From: Paenibacillus selenitireducens
GTDB taxonomy: Bacteria; Bacillota; Bacilli; Paenibacillales; Paenibacillaceae
Assembly (NCBI RefSeq): GCF_002021565.1
Contig: NZ_MSZX01000003.1
Span: 372,027 to 436,026 of the forward strand
Length of the DNA: 64,000 nucleotides
Direction: 5' to 3'
In this document: positions 1 through 7,796 of the stretch, piece after piece
Numbering within the stretch: the first letter of the stretch is position 1
Layout: each line of letters starts with the position of its first letter
Made by a program: the position numbers and the translations under genes
Notes under the pieces: generated by a model
What the model saw: only the letters and a program-made list of their open reading frames with translations
Told to the model about the DNA's origin: nothing
The model's database searches: none

Positions 1-1
1 A

Positions 2-1249
2 GGATATCAAGAAAAGGTCCCATGGAATTATGAGCATATGTTGGCGGGCGAGCTGGCGCAAGTCGGGTATCATACGCAGTGTGTCGGCAAAATGCATGTA
101 GACCCTGTCCGCAATTTATGCGGATTCCACAATGTGGTGCTGCATGACGGTTATTTACATCATAACCGGTTTAAACATACCAACACGGTAGCGGAGTCAT
201 TCGACCATTGCGACGATTATTTGCCTTGGCTGCGAGACCGGGCAGGTGCTTCGCTGGATCTAACGGATCTAGGACTTGACTGCAATGCATCAACGGTAGC
301 AAGACCTTGGCATCTGGCAGAGTCCTTGCACCCGACCAACTGGGTTGTAACCCAGTCCATTGATTTCTTGCGCAGGCGTGATCCGAGGAAGCCATTCTTC
401 CACTGGATGTCATTCGTTCGACCGCATCCGCCATTTGATCCGCCGCAAGCTTATCTTGATTTGTATGATGGCTTAGATCTCCCGGATCCAGTTGTTGGGA
501 ATTGGGCTAAGCGAGAGGACCCGGAGCTTGCAGGCTTAAATCCAACCACTTTTGGAGGGAATGTACCACGTCGTAGATTGAAGAAAGCCATAGCAGCCTA
601 TTATGCGCTTATTACCCATTTGGATCACCAGATCGGCCGATTCTTCCAAGCGATGGAGGAATATGGGGTGATGCACAATACGATCGTATTATTTGCATCG
701 GATCATGGAGAGCTTCTTGGCGACCATCGTTTGTTCCGCAAAGCCTTGGCGTACGAAGGAAGTGCCAAAGTGCCGTTTATTCTAAGTGATCCAGGGGATC
801 TGCTGCATTTGCGAAGAGGGACGACGGTTGATAACGTCGTGGAATTAAGAGATATTATGCCTACGCTGCTCGATATCGCGGATGTGCCGATTCCGACATC
901 GGTAGACGGTAAGAGTGTACTGCCGCTGGGACAAAATTCTCCAACCGTATGGCGTGATTATATTCACGGAGAACATGCATATGGAAACATGTCGCATCAT
1001 TATGTAACGGATGGGACAGCGAAATATATCTGGTACTCTCAGACCGGTGAAGAACAACTGTTCAACCTTCAGATGGATCCCATGGAATGCGTCAATGTCG
1101 TGGCGGACGGGGCCTATGCAGATCAACTTCGGATGTGGCGGGAGAGACTCATTCATGAGCTGAAAGGCCGGGAAGAAGGATACGTGACGGACGGAAAACT
1201 TCAGACAGGCTGCGCGGTAAAGGCCTGCTTGAATCATATTTTACAGTAG
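2..1249 (+). CDS. Sulfatase family protein, 3' part (5' end outside window)
   Basis: This is the C-terminal part of a type I (formylglycine) sulfatase, an enzyme class that hydrolyses sulfate esters or sulfamates. The frame is open from base 2, before the first ATG at 38, so the gene begins upstream. The N-terminal C/S-x-P-x-R segment that carries the catalytic formylglycine is therefore not visible. What can be seen is the family core: a GYHT..VGKMH stretch near the left edge, and the metal/sulfate-binding pattern ASDHGELLGDH, whose Asp-His lies at bases 701-706. A C-terminal LFNLQMDPMECVN segment is typical of the choline-sulfatase/N-sulfoglucosamine-type branch. The substrate cannot be told. 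The stop at 1249 is followed 43 bases later by an acetyltransferase gene on the same strand. Confidence 0.88.
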   Translation, partial: GYQEKVPWNYEHMLAGELAQVGYHTQCVGKMHVDPVRNLCGFHNVVLHDGYLHHNRFKHTNTVAESFDHCDDYLPWLRDRAGASLDLTDLGLDCNASTVARPWHLAESLHPTNWVVTQSIDFLRRRDPRKPFFHWMSFVRPHPPFDPPQAYLDLYDGLDLPDPVVGNWAKREDPELAGLNPTTFGGNVPRRRLKKAIAAYYALITHLDHQIGRFFQAMEEYGVMHNTIVLFASDHGELLGDHRLFRKALAYEGSAKVPFILSDPGDLLHLRRGTTVDNVVELRDIMPTLLDIADVPIPTSVDGKSVLPLGQNSPTVWRDYIHGEHAYGNMSHHYVTDGTAKYIWYSQTGEEQLFNLQMDPMECVNVVADGAYADQLRMWRERLIHELKGREEGYVTDGKLQTGCAVKACLNHILQ

Positions 1250-1292
1250 GGGTTTGTTGATCTTAATCTAGGTTCCGGGGAGGGAATACGGC

Positions 1293-2105
1293 ATGTTACT
1301 ACAGAAGGTTCACGCGAGAGACATTCGGCTTGATCATCCTGAATTTATGGATCAGGAAGTACAATTCAACTTGATTCATCGGATCACAGACTCCGAGGAC
1401 GCTCACTGCATTCAATCGGAGCAGGGGAATCTGGTTTTTGCCCAGACGCCAGGTCACAATGCATGGTTATGGTTAACATCCGATATGCCAGACGAAGCAA
1501 AGCGAAAGGTTCTGAGTAGTTTGATCAAACAGCTTGAGCAATCGCCATTACCTGGGGTGTCTGGAGATCCGGCGACGGCAGCTTTATTCGCTGAAATGTA
1601 CGCGGAACGGAATAACGTCCAAGGGCGGCCTTTCATGCAACTGGAGTCGTATTTCTGTCCTACATTAAAGCGACCTCTAAATGTTCCGGGATCTTGGAGA
1701 CAAGCAACGAACCAAGATGTAGACACGGTTGCTGAATTTCTAGCAGGATTCTCAAATCGAGCGTATGGAGTAACGGTAAGCTCAGCGAGTCAGCGTCCTA
1801 ACGCGGAGGCTACGATTGCCGGACAGAACTTATACTTATGGATCGTGGATGATGCCCCTGTATCCATGGCAAATATTGCGCACCGCTCGCCAAGACACGG
1901 GCGGATCAATGCGGTATACACTCCTTCAGAAGCACGGAAGAACGGTTATGCAAGCGCGATTGTTGCTGAGTTATGCGCAATGCTTCGTCAAGAAGGGTTG
2001 CTGCCGATGCTCTATGCGGATGTAAATAACCCGGATTCCAATAAGGTGTATCGTAATATTGGTTTTGTGGAGAGCGGGAATATCCTAGATATCAAATTTG
2101 GATAA
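1293..2105 (+). CDS. GNAT family N-acetyltransferase
   Basis: A 270-residue protein whose C-terminal half (about residues 140-270) has the Gcn5-related N-acetyltransferase fold. A beta-strand reading INAVYTP is followed by the acetyl-CoA pyrophosphate loop EARKNGYASAIVAEL (the family's R/Q-x-x-G-x-G/A pattern) and the late NPDSNKVYRNIGF segment typical of GNATs. The N-terminal half resembles the leader domain of two-part GNATs and is not otherwise recognisable. The ATG at 1293 follows a GGGGAGGG ribosome site. Acetyl-CoA-dependent acylation is expected, but the acceptor is unknown. It may be cotranscribed with the sulfatase, since no terminator was seen between them. Confidence 0.85.
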   Translation: MLLQKVHARDIRLDHPEFMDQEVQFNLIHRITDSEDAHCIQSEQGNLVFAQTPGHNAWLWLTSDMPDEAKRKVLSSLIKQLEQSPLPGVSGDPATAALFAEMYAERNNVQGRPFMQLESYFCPTLKRPLNVPGSWRQATNQDVDTVAEFLAGFSNRAYGVTVSSASQRPNAEATIAGQNLYLWIVDDAPVSMANIAHRSPRHGRINAVYTPSEARKNGYASAIVAELCAMLRQEGLLPMLYADVNNPDSNKVYRNIGFVESGNILDIKFG

Positions 2106-2377
2106 GTTAGGTCCGCCGGCGATCGAATTGCTTCCAGTTATAAGCAGCGGGGCGATGAACTTACCCACCGATATGAAATTTCCATGGATAGGGGTTAAAC
2201 CTCGGTATTTCCGTCACGGTATAAATGCGGAAATTGCCTCGGGCCCCGCCTCCTATAGGAGGACGAATCTGGCATGGGCTGTAACAGCGCATCCTTCGCC
2301 GGGTCAGCCATCTGGATTCGGTTCGCATGCATGCATCTATAAGCGTCGTTTTCATAAAATTAGATCCTCTGAAGGTG
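2106..2377. other. Non-coding stretch between GNAT and mhqR-like gene
   Basis: No convincing gene. The stretch is relatively GC-rich and holds a perfect 14-base palindrome CCTCCTATAGGAGG at 2249-2262. Just upstream is an imperfect dyad (ATTTCCG ... CGGAAAT) that could form a hairpin, but no T-run follows. A 100-codon open frame across it has no ribosome site and no recognisable protein. Confidence 0.5.
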
Positions 2378-2418
2378 TTGACAAAGGTCTCAAAGTATAA
2401 TATCTTAATATTAAGATA
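2378..2418 (+). promoter_or_regulatory. Promoter with MhqR-type 18-bp operator
   Basis: A TTGACA -35 box (2378-2383) stands 17 bases from TATCTT at 2401-2406. The -10 overlaps a perfect 18-base palindrome TATCTTAATATTAAGATA (2401-2418). The TATCT..AGATA ends match the operator pattern known for the MhqR repressor of Bacillus. Binding here would autoregulate the MarR gene at 2460. Confidence 0.75.
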
Positions 2419-2459
2419 ATTATTCAAATGAAGAACGCGAAGGAAAGAAGTGAGGTCCT

Positions 2460-2903
2460 ATGGTACAAGGGAAAAATGAATCGCTAGATCTCTATATTGC
2501 GCTTTCTCGTGCAAGCCAATGGGTCAATGCACATGCGGATCGGGACATTCGGCTGCACGGCTTGAACCGTACGGAATTCGGGGTGCTGGAGCTGCTGTAT
2601 CATAAAGGTGCACAGCCTATTCAGCAAATCGGCGGCAAAGTTCTGATGAGCAGCGGCAATATCACCTATGTGGTCGATAAGCTGGAGAAGAAGGAACTGG
2701 TACGGCGCAAAGCTTCAAGTGAAGACCGCAGACTTATTTATGCAGAGATCACGGATAAGGGCAACCAATTCATCGAAGAAGTATTCCCGAAACATGCCGG
2801 TGTTATTGAACAGGCGGTACAGGGGCTTACGGAAGAAGAGAAGCAGGTTGCGAGCAAGCTATTGAAAAAGTTAGGCAAAGCAGCCCAGGATACGTTTAAG
2901 TAG
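2460..2903 (+). CDS. mhqR: MarR-family regulator, MhqR-like quinone-stress repressor
   Basis: A 147-residue winged-helix protein, the same size class as Bacillus subtilis MhqR (about 145). The MarR core is clear: an HTH at about residues 50-75 with QQIGGKVLMSSGNITYVVDKLEKKELV, and a wing containing ASSEDRRLIYAEITDKG. The ATG at 2460 follows a GAAGTGAGGT ribosome site. The perfect palindrome overlapping its own promoter, a second copy before the next gene, and the downstream dioxygenase-esterase pair together reproduce the MhqR regulon, which answers hydroquinone/quinone electrophiles. That assignment rests on gene content and operator shape. MarR homology alone would not distinguish MhqR from OhrR-type regulators. 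Confidence 0.82.
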   Translation: MVQGKNESLDLYIALSRASQWVNAHADRDIRLHGLNRTEFGVLELLYHKGAQPIQQIGGKVLMSSGNITYVVDKLEKKELVRRKASSEDRRLIYAEITDKGNQFIEEVFPKHAGVIEQAVQGLTEEEKQVASKLLKKLGKAAQDTFK

Positions 2904-2946
2904 CACGATGATAGGGAATTTCGATTCTCAAACATCGTTCGTCATA

Positions 2947-2964
2947 TATCTTTAAATTAAGAAT
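2947..2964. promoter_or_regulatory. Second MhqR-type operator, upstream of dioxygenase gene
   Basis: TATCTTTAAATTAAGAAT matches the perfect palindrome at 2401-2418 at 14 of 18 positions and lies 36 bases before the start of the dioxygenase gene. It overlaps a second, phase-shifted dyad (TTAAGA..TCTTAA). It probably lets the MarR protein control the three-gene operon separately from its own gene. Confidence 0.65.
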
Positions 2965-2999
2965 CTTAAATACATTTAAATTGAGGAGTTGAATTTATC

Positions 3000-3947
3000 A
3001 TGAAACAACAAACAGCAGGTATTCACCACATCACGGCTTTTGTAAGAAATCCACAGCAAACCGTCGATTTTTATGCAGGCGTATTAGGATTGCGTCTGAT
3101 TAAACAGACCATTAACTTCGATGCACCTGAGGTATATCACTTGTATTTAGGCAATGAAATGGGCAGCCCAGGGACAATCATTACATTCTTTCCGTGGAAA
3201 AATTCGCGAAAAGGCCGAGTAGGCGGCGGTCAAGTCGGCATCACGACGTATGTCGTACCGAAAGGCACGCTAGGCTTCTGGAAAGAACGGTTAGCGAAAT
3301 TCCAGATTCCCGTGACCCAAACATCCAGATTCGCAGAACAATATCTTCAGTTCGAAGATAAAGATGGTTTACAGCTGGAGATCGTGGAACGTGAGGAAGG
3401 TCCGCTTAGCCAGTGGTCATTCGGCGGCGTTCCAGCGGATAAGGCCATTAAAGGATTCGGCGGGGCAATTCTGTACAGTACGGCGCCTGACAAAACGGCT
3501 CATCTTTTGCAGCATGTGATGGGGCTGGAGCGTGTAGGTCAAGAAGGAGCGTATGCACGTTATAGATCCTTCGGCGATTTGGGGAATATTATCGATGTAA
3601 ACGTTACACCTATGGCGCATGGCTCCGGCGGAGCTGGTACGGTCCATCATATTGCATGGCGTGCCAAAGACGATGCTGAGCATACCTTGTGGAGAAGCCA
3701 CGTAGCGGAGAACGGCTTCCAGCCAACGCCAATCATTGACCGCCAGTACTTTCATGCGATATATTTCCGGGAAGAAGGCGGAATTCTGTTCGAGATTGCA
3801 ACAGACCCTCCAGGCTTTGCCCGGGACGAAGAAGCGGAGCATTTGGGCGAGAACTTGATGCTGCCGGATTGGTTCGAACCGCAACGCCAAGAGATCACTG
3901 CAAATTTGGAACCGTTCGAGGTTCGTGTATTAGAGGAGGATCTATAA
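3000..3947 (+). CDS. Ring-cleaving dioxygenase of the glyoxalase (VOC) family, MhqA/MhqO-like
   Basis: A 315-residue protein made of two tandem vicinal-oxygen-chelate modules, the usual length of MhqA/MhqE/MhqO extradiol dioxygenases, which open or detoxify (hydro)quinone rings with a metal ion. The likely 2-His-1-Glu metal ligands are visible: His9/10 in GIHHITAF, His216/217 in TVHHIAWR and Glu265 in ILFEIATD. It starts at ATG 3000 behind TTGAGGAG. The stop is one base before the esterase start, so the two genes are translated as a tight pair, as in the Bacillus mhqED and mhqNOP units. Which of the MhqA/E/O paralogues it matches best cannot be told without alignment. Confidence 0.88.
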   Translation: MKQQTAGIHHITAFVRNPQQTVDFYAGVLGLRLIKQTINFDAPEVYHLYLGNEMGSPGTIITFFPWKNSRKGRVGGGQVGITTYVVPKGTLGFWKERLAKFQIPVTQTSRFAEQYLQFEDKDGLQLEIVEREEGPLSQWSFGGVPADKAIKGFGGAILYSTAPDKTAHLLQHVMGLERVGQEGAYARYRSFGDLGNIIDVNVTPMAHGSGGAGTVHHIAWRAKDDAEHTLWRSHVAENGFQPTPIIDRQYFHAIYFREEGGILFEIATDPPGFARDEEAEHLGENLMLPDWFEPQRQEITANLEPFEVRVLEEDL

Positions 3948-3948
3948 G

Positions 3949-4563
3949 ATGAAACATATTTTCAAGCAAGGTTCAGATGCATCAGCTCCTGTACTGCTGC
4001 TCTTACATGGCACTGGCGGCACAGAACGAGACTTGTTGCCCATCGCCGAAGTGGTATCGCCAACATCTTCTGTATTAAGCGTACGGGGGAATGTTCTAGA
4101 GAACGGCATGCCTCGCTTCTTCCGCCGATTGGCGGAAGGGATCTTCGATGTGGAGGATCTCATCTTCCGCACGGAGGAACTGAATGCCTTTCTGGACTCG
4201 GCAGCCGAAGAATATCAATTCGACCGTCGTAACGTGGTAGCCATTGGCTATTCCAACGGTGCCAACATCGCAGGCAGCTTGCTCTTCCATGATGCGAATG
4301 CTCTTCGCGGGGCCATCCTTCATCATCCGATGGTACCGCTAAGGGGAAAAGAACTGCCGAACTTGTCTGGTATCCCGATCTTCATTGGAGCTGGCAAAAA
4401 TGACCCGATTTGTTCGTCCCGCGAGACGGAAGATCTAACAGCGATGCTGACGCAAGCAGGGGCATCGGTGGACGTCCATTGGGAGAACTACGGTCATCAA
4501 CTGACACGTACCGAAGTAGACGCGGCAGCAGCATGGTATAACGATCAATTTAACAATAAATAA
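3949..4563 (+). CDS. mhqD: Alpha/beta hydrolase, MhqD-like carboxylesterase
   Basis: A 204-residue alpha/beta hydrolase of the phospholipase/carboxylesterase family. The oxyanion strand LLLLHGTGG is at residues 16-24. The catalytic triad can be placed as Ser102 (GYSNG), Asp152 (GKNDPI) and His183 (YGHQL). It follows the dioxygenase stop by one base with a GAGGAGG ribosome site inside the previous gene's end. In Bacillus the paralogue mhqD sits with a ring-cleavage dioxygenase under MhqR. The same pairing here suggests hydrolysis of quinone-derived esters or adducts, although the true substrate of MhqD proteins is not firmly known. Confidence 0.87.
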   Translation: MKHIFKQGSDASAPVLLLLHGTGGTERDLLPIAEVVSPTSSVLSVRGNVLENGMPRFFRRLAEGIFDVEDLIFRTEELNAFLDSAAEEYQFDRRNVVAIGYSNGANIAGSLLFHDANALRGAILHHPMVPLRGKELPNLSGIPIFIGAGKNDPICSSRETEDLTAMLTQAGASVDVHWENYGHQLTRTEVDAAAAWYNDQFNNK

Positions 4564-4602
4564 TGATAATGCGGCTTCCAAAGACCGAAATGAGGTGTTC
4601 CC

Positions 4603-5214
4603 GTGATTAGCATTGATCCACAGCATCAAAGTGAACGTGATAATTATAAACTGCTCATTGGGAGTATTATTCCTCGGCCCGTCGCGCTCGTCACGACGCT
4701 GTCGAATACCGGCTCGGTCAATGCTGCTCCCTTCAGCTACTTCAATATCGTGACGGCAGATCCGCCGATGATTTCTATATCGGTACAGCGCAAGCAAGGC
4801 ATGCCAAAGGACACGGCAAGAAATGCGACGGAGACAGGTGAGTTCGTCGTCCATATTGCAGATGAATCCTATGTCAGGCAGATGAATCAGACCGCTGCAA
4901 ATCTATCGCCGGACGAGAGTGAAGTAGAATTCGCGGGATTATCAACCGTCCCAAGCTCGAAGGTGCGCGTTCCAGGGATTGCCGATGCCAAAGTGAGGAT
5001 GGAGTGTAGGCTAGAACGCATTGTTCCCTTGGGAGGAACAGCCGATTCGCCTTCGACGGATTTGTTGATCGGACGTGTCGTTCAATTCCATCTCGATGAT
5101 TCGGTGTACGATGAAGGGCATGTTCTTCCTGAAGCGCTTCAACCCGTAAGCCGGCTTGCAGGCAGCAATTACGCGAAATTAGGCGAGATATTCGCATTGG
5201 AGCGGCCAATGTAA
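4603..5214 (+). CDS. Flavin reductase-like FMN-binding protein
   Basis: A 203-residue protein of the flavin reductase-like/DIM6-NTAB family (split-barrel FMN binders). Recognisable pieces are the N-terminal IGSIIPRPVALVTTLSNTG and SVNAAPFSYFNIVTADPPM segments that hold FMN phosphate, and a late RLAGSNYAKLGEIF motif. The start is a GTG at 4603 with AGGTG upstream. It sits 39 bases after the MhqD-like gene and before a strong terminator, so it is probably the last gene of the quinone-response operon. A role in reducing flavin or quinones fits that setting but is inferred. Confidence 0.85.
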   Translation: MISIDPQHQSERDNYKLLIGSIIPRPVALVTTLSNTGSVNAAPFSYFNIVTADPPMISISVQRKQGMPKDTARNATETGEFVVHIADESYVRQMNQTAANLSPDESEVEFAGLSTVPSSKVRVPGIADAKVRMECRLERIVPLGGTADSPSTDLLIGRVVQFHLDDSVYDEGHVLPEALQPVSRLAGSNYAKLGEIFALERPM

Positions 5215-5224
5215 CATAGCAAAT

Positions 5225-5263
5225 AAAAAGGTCCTTGTATTCTATTGGATACAAGGACTTTTT
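5225..5263 (+). terminator. Rho-independent terminator of the mhq-like operon
   Basis: Stem GTCCTTGTAT / ATACAAGGAC, extended by A-T pairs around one bulged G, with an 8-base loop and a following TTTTTG run, directly after the flavin reductase stop. Confidence 0.85.
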
Positions 5264-5323
5264 GTGTTATTTCGTCTCCAGGGAGGCATAAATTCAAGTT
5301 TTAAATACAGATAAATTTCACTA

Positions 5324-5373
5324 TTGACCACGATGGTCAACGGGAGTACAATGATGTTGACCAAAGTGGTCAA
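5324..5373 (+). promoter_or_regulatory. Promoter with twin TetR-type operators
   Basis: Two near-identical 17-base inverted repeats, TTGACCACGATGGTCAA (5324-5340) and TTGACCAAAGTGGTCAA (5357-5373), flank a TACAAT -10 box at 5347-5352. The first repeat supplies the -35 (TTGACC), with 17 bases between. The layout is that of an autorepressed tetR operon, with dimers covering both promoter ends. Confidence 0.85.
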
Positions 5374-5402
5374 TGGCAGGGAATCCATGGAGGACACAAC
5401 AT

Positions 5403-6026
5403 ATGATTTCTAAATTTCATAATTTAAATCCGGAAAAGCAGGAACGAATTATTAACGCCGCACTGAAGCAGTTCGCGCAAAAAGGATACACGCAGGCCTC
5501 GACGAATGAGATGGTGAAGGAAGCCGAGATTTCGAAGGGGTTGCTGTTTCATTATTTTAAGAATAAGCAGGATTTGTTCTTATATTTATACGACTATTCG
5601 ATCGAGATGATGATGAGCGAATTTTTCGCCAAGCTGGATATGAAAGAGCGTGACATGCTGGAACGATGGAAGCAAGTCGTTGTGATTAAGATCGAGCTGA
5701 TGCATAAGCATCCCGAGATGTTTCAATTTATCAGAATGGCGAATGAGGATGATGCGCCAGAGGTGAAGCGAGCCTTGGAGCCGCGGAATAAGGCGACGAT
5801 TTCCGATGCGTTCCGCCGCGTGCTTCAGGATATTGACACATCGAAGTTCAAAGCGGATGTGGATGCTTCGAAAGCGACCCATATCATTTTCTGGACATTG
5901 GAAGGGTACAGTAACCGCGTGCAGGAGCAAATTCGAGCGATACCGCTGGATCAGATCAATCTAGACGAGATGTTGAAGGAGATCGATGAATATCTGGAGT
6001 TGTTGAAGCAAGCCTTTTATAAATAA
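5403..6026 (+). CDS. TetR/AcrR family regulator of the ABC exporter
   Basis: A 207-residue TetR-family repressor. The N-terminal HTH spans about residues 10-55: RIINAALKQFAQKGYTQASTNEMVKEAEISKGLLFHYF in pieces, with the family's conserved Tyr/Phe and Lys at the end of helix 3. The remainder is a helical ligand domain of no recognisable subtype. ATG 5403 was chosen because GGAGGA lies 8 bases upstream. The in-frame ATG at 5373 falls inside the second operator and has no ribosome site. The gene heads an operon with an ATPase and two membrane proteins, and the twin TTGACCA-N3-TGGTCAA sites should be its targets. Confidence 0.9.
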   Translation: MISKFHNLNPEKQERIINAALKQFAQKGYTQASTNEMVKEAEISKGLLFHYFKNKQDLFLYLYDYSIEMMMSEFFAKLDMKERDMLERWKQVVVIKIELMHKHPEMFQFIRMANEDDAPEVKRALEPRNKATISDAFRRVLQDIDTSKFKADVDASKATHIIFWTLEGYSNRVQEQIRAIPLDQINLDEMLKEIDEYLELLKQAFYK

Positions 6027-6060
6027 AAAGTTCACAGGGCGAAAAAAGGAGTGTTGAAGC

Positions 6061-6945
6061 ATGAACGTGATTGAGATTGATCATCTAACCAAAACGTACG
6101 GGCAGGCCAGAGGGATTACCGATTTGAGCTTCACGGTAGAGAAGGGCGAGATCTTCGGATTCATCGGTCCGAATGGAGCGGGTAAATCGACCACGATTCG
6201 TACATTGCTCGGATTGATTCATCCGACAAGCGGAAGCGCGAAGATTTTTGGCAAAGACATCATCCAGCACGGGCCTGAGATCAAGCGAGAAATTGGGTAT
6301 TTGCCGTCCGAAGTTTTCTACTACGACAATATGAAGGTAAAGGATCTCTTGAAGTATTCAGCCAGCTTCTATAACAAGGATTGCAGTAAGCGGATCAAAG
6401 AACTGGCGGAAGTCATGGATCTAGATCTTTCGAAGAAAATTGATGACCTATCCCTTGGCAATAAGAAGAAAGTGGGTATTGTGCAGGGATTGCTTCATGG
6501 ACCGAAGCTGATAATTCTCGATGAGCCAACAAGCGGATTAGATCCGTTAATGCAGCAGAAGTTCTTCGAATTGTTGGAGCAGGAAAATAAGAAGGGGGCG
6601 ACGATCCTCTTCTCCTCTCATATTCTGAGCGAGGTGCAGCGCTTGTGTAACCGTGTTGCCATTGTGAAGGAAGGAAAGCTCATTCAGTTGGAGAAGATCA
6701 GCACGCTGAAGGAGAGCAATTATAAACGATTCAAAATCGAAACCAAAACGCCGGTATCTGCTGGTTATTTCCGAATGGTCGGGGTCAATGAATTGAAGGA
6801 AGAGGGTCAACACGTCAGCTTTTTGTATAAAGGAAATATCAACGAAGTGATGCGCAAGATTGCGGCAATCGAAATTCAGAATGTCTGGGTAGAAGAGCCT
6901 GACCTCGAAGAGATCTTTATGCACTACTATGAGAAGGAGGACTGA
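6061..6945 (+). CDS. ABC transporter ATP-binding protein
   Basis: A 294-residue ABC ATPase of the ABC-2 exporter (drug/antibiotic export) type. Walker A GPNGAGKST is at residues 36-44, the signature LSLGN at 130-134 (a variant of LSGGQ), Walker B LIILDEP at 150-156 with catalytic Glu155, and the H-loop His187 in SSHILSE. The C-terminal 80 residues are the usual DrrA-like tail. It lies 34 bases after the tetR gene and directly before two permease genes, forming one exporter. Substrate unknown. The TetR control suggests induction by a toxic compound or antibiotic. Confidence 0.92.
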   Translation: MNVIEIDHLTKTYGQARGITDLSFTVEKGEIFGFIGPNGAGKSTTIRTLLGLIHPTSGSAKIFGKDIIQHGPEIKREIGYLPSEVFYYDNMKVKDLLKYSASFYNKDCSKRIKELAEVMDLDLSKKIDDLSLGNKKKVGIVQGLLHGPKLIILDEPTSGLDPLMQQKFFELLEQENKKGATILFSSHILSEVQRLCNRVAIVKEGKLIQLEKISTLKESNYKRFKIETKTPVSAGYFRMVGVNELKEEGQHVSFLYKGNINEVMRKIAAIEIQNVWVEEPDLEEIFMHYYEKED

Positions 6946-6953
6946 GCCAAGTC

Positions 6954-7751
6954 ATGAATATGTTCTGGCATGAATTACGGGCTTATCGGAAATCCACAAT
7001 CACGTGGACGATTACGATGGTGGCGCTTGTGGCCATGATGTTCTCCATGTACCCCACGTTCGCGAAAGATGCAGGACAATTCAAGGCCATGCTTGAGGGG
7101 ATGCCTGATACGGTATTGAAGGCGATGGGACTCGATATGGATACCATTACATCGCTGCTGGGGTTCTATGCTTATACATTTGCGTATATTGCGCTGTGTG
7201 GGGCGATTCAGGCGATGAATTTAGGAACGTCGATCGTATCCAAAGAAGTCCGTGAAAAAACCGCGGATTTCTTGCTAACCAAACCGGTGACACGTTCTCA
7301 GATCATCACATCCAAGTTATCCGCTGCGGTTGTTTCCCTCATCCTTACGAATGTCATCTATCTGGTGGGAGCGTTCCTTATGGCATCTGTCGTTAGAATC
7401 GATGAATATAGCTTCATGAACTTTTTTCTCATATCGATATCGCTATTGTTCGTTCAACTGATGTTCTTGGCATTGGGGTTTGTCATCTCGGTTCTGGCAC
7501 GTAAGATCAAATCCGTGCTTCCGATCTCGCTCGGGACCGTATTTGCCTTCTTCTTTATTGGGGTGTTCGGAGCGACGACGGGAGATCAGACCGTTCGATA
7601 CTTCACGCCGTTTAAATATGTTGATGTGGCTTCGATTGCAAAGGGCGGAGGGTATGAGACCCCATTCGTGATCATTGCGATTCTTTTTATCGCAGCAGCT
7701 ATTGTGTCCAGTTATGTCGTGTATGTGAAAAAAGACATTCATGCGGTGTAA
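6954..7751 (+). CDS. ABC-2 type permease (first subunit)
   Basis: A 265-residue integral membrane protein with about six hydrophobic segments, of the ABC-2/YhfA-like permease family. Features include an N-terminal cytoplasmic stretch (FWHELRAYRKSTITW) before TM1, a long first extracytoplasmic loop, and the KEVREKTADFLLTKPVTRSQII segment after TM2 that marks this family. The gene starts 8 bases after the ATPase stop; GGAGG lies within the ATPase end. The next permease has the same length and the same EERDKTSEFLMVKPVSRNQV segment, so the pair arose by duplication and probably forms a heterodimeric pore. Confidence 0.88.
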   Translation: MNMFWHELRAYRKSTITWTITMVALVAMMFSMYPTFAKDAGQFKAMLEGMPDTVLKAMGLDMDTITSLLGFYAYTFAYIALCGAIQAMNLGTSIVSKEVREKTADFLLTKPVTRSQIITSKLSAAVVSLILTNVIYLVGAFLMASVVRIDEYSFMNFFLISISLLFVQLMFLALGFVISVLARKIKSVLPISLGTVFAFFFIGVFGATTGDQTVRYFTPFKYVDVASIAKGGGYETPFVIIAILFIAAAIVSSYVVYVKKDIHAV

Positions 7752-7796
7752 AAAGATGACGGTGATGAGTTGGAGCTTTGAGGGAGGAATGAGCTC

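Noticed and set aside
2098-2400. 100-codon open frame after the GNAT gene
   Set aside because: No ribosome site, overlaps the GNAT stop and the mhqR promoter, and the product has no protein-like hydrophobic pattern or recognisable domain.
5373-5402. Earlier ATG for the TetR gene
   Set aside because: It lies within the second operator and has no ribosome site; ATG 5403 has GGAGGA at ideal spacing.
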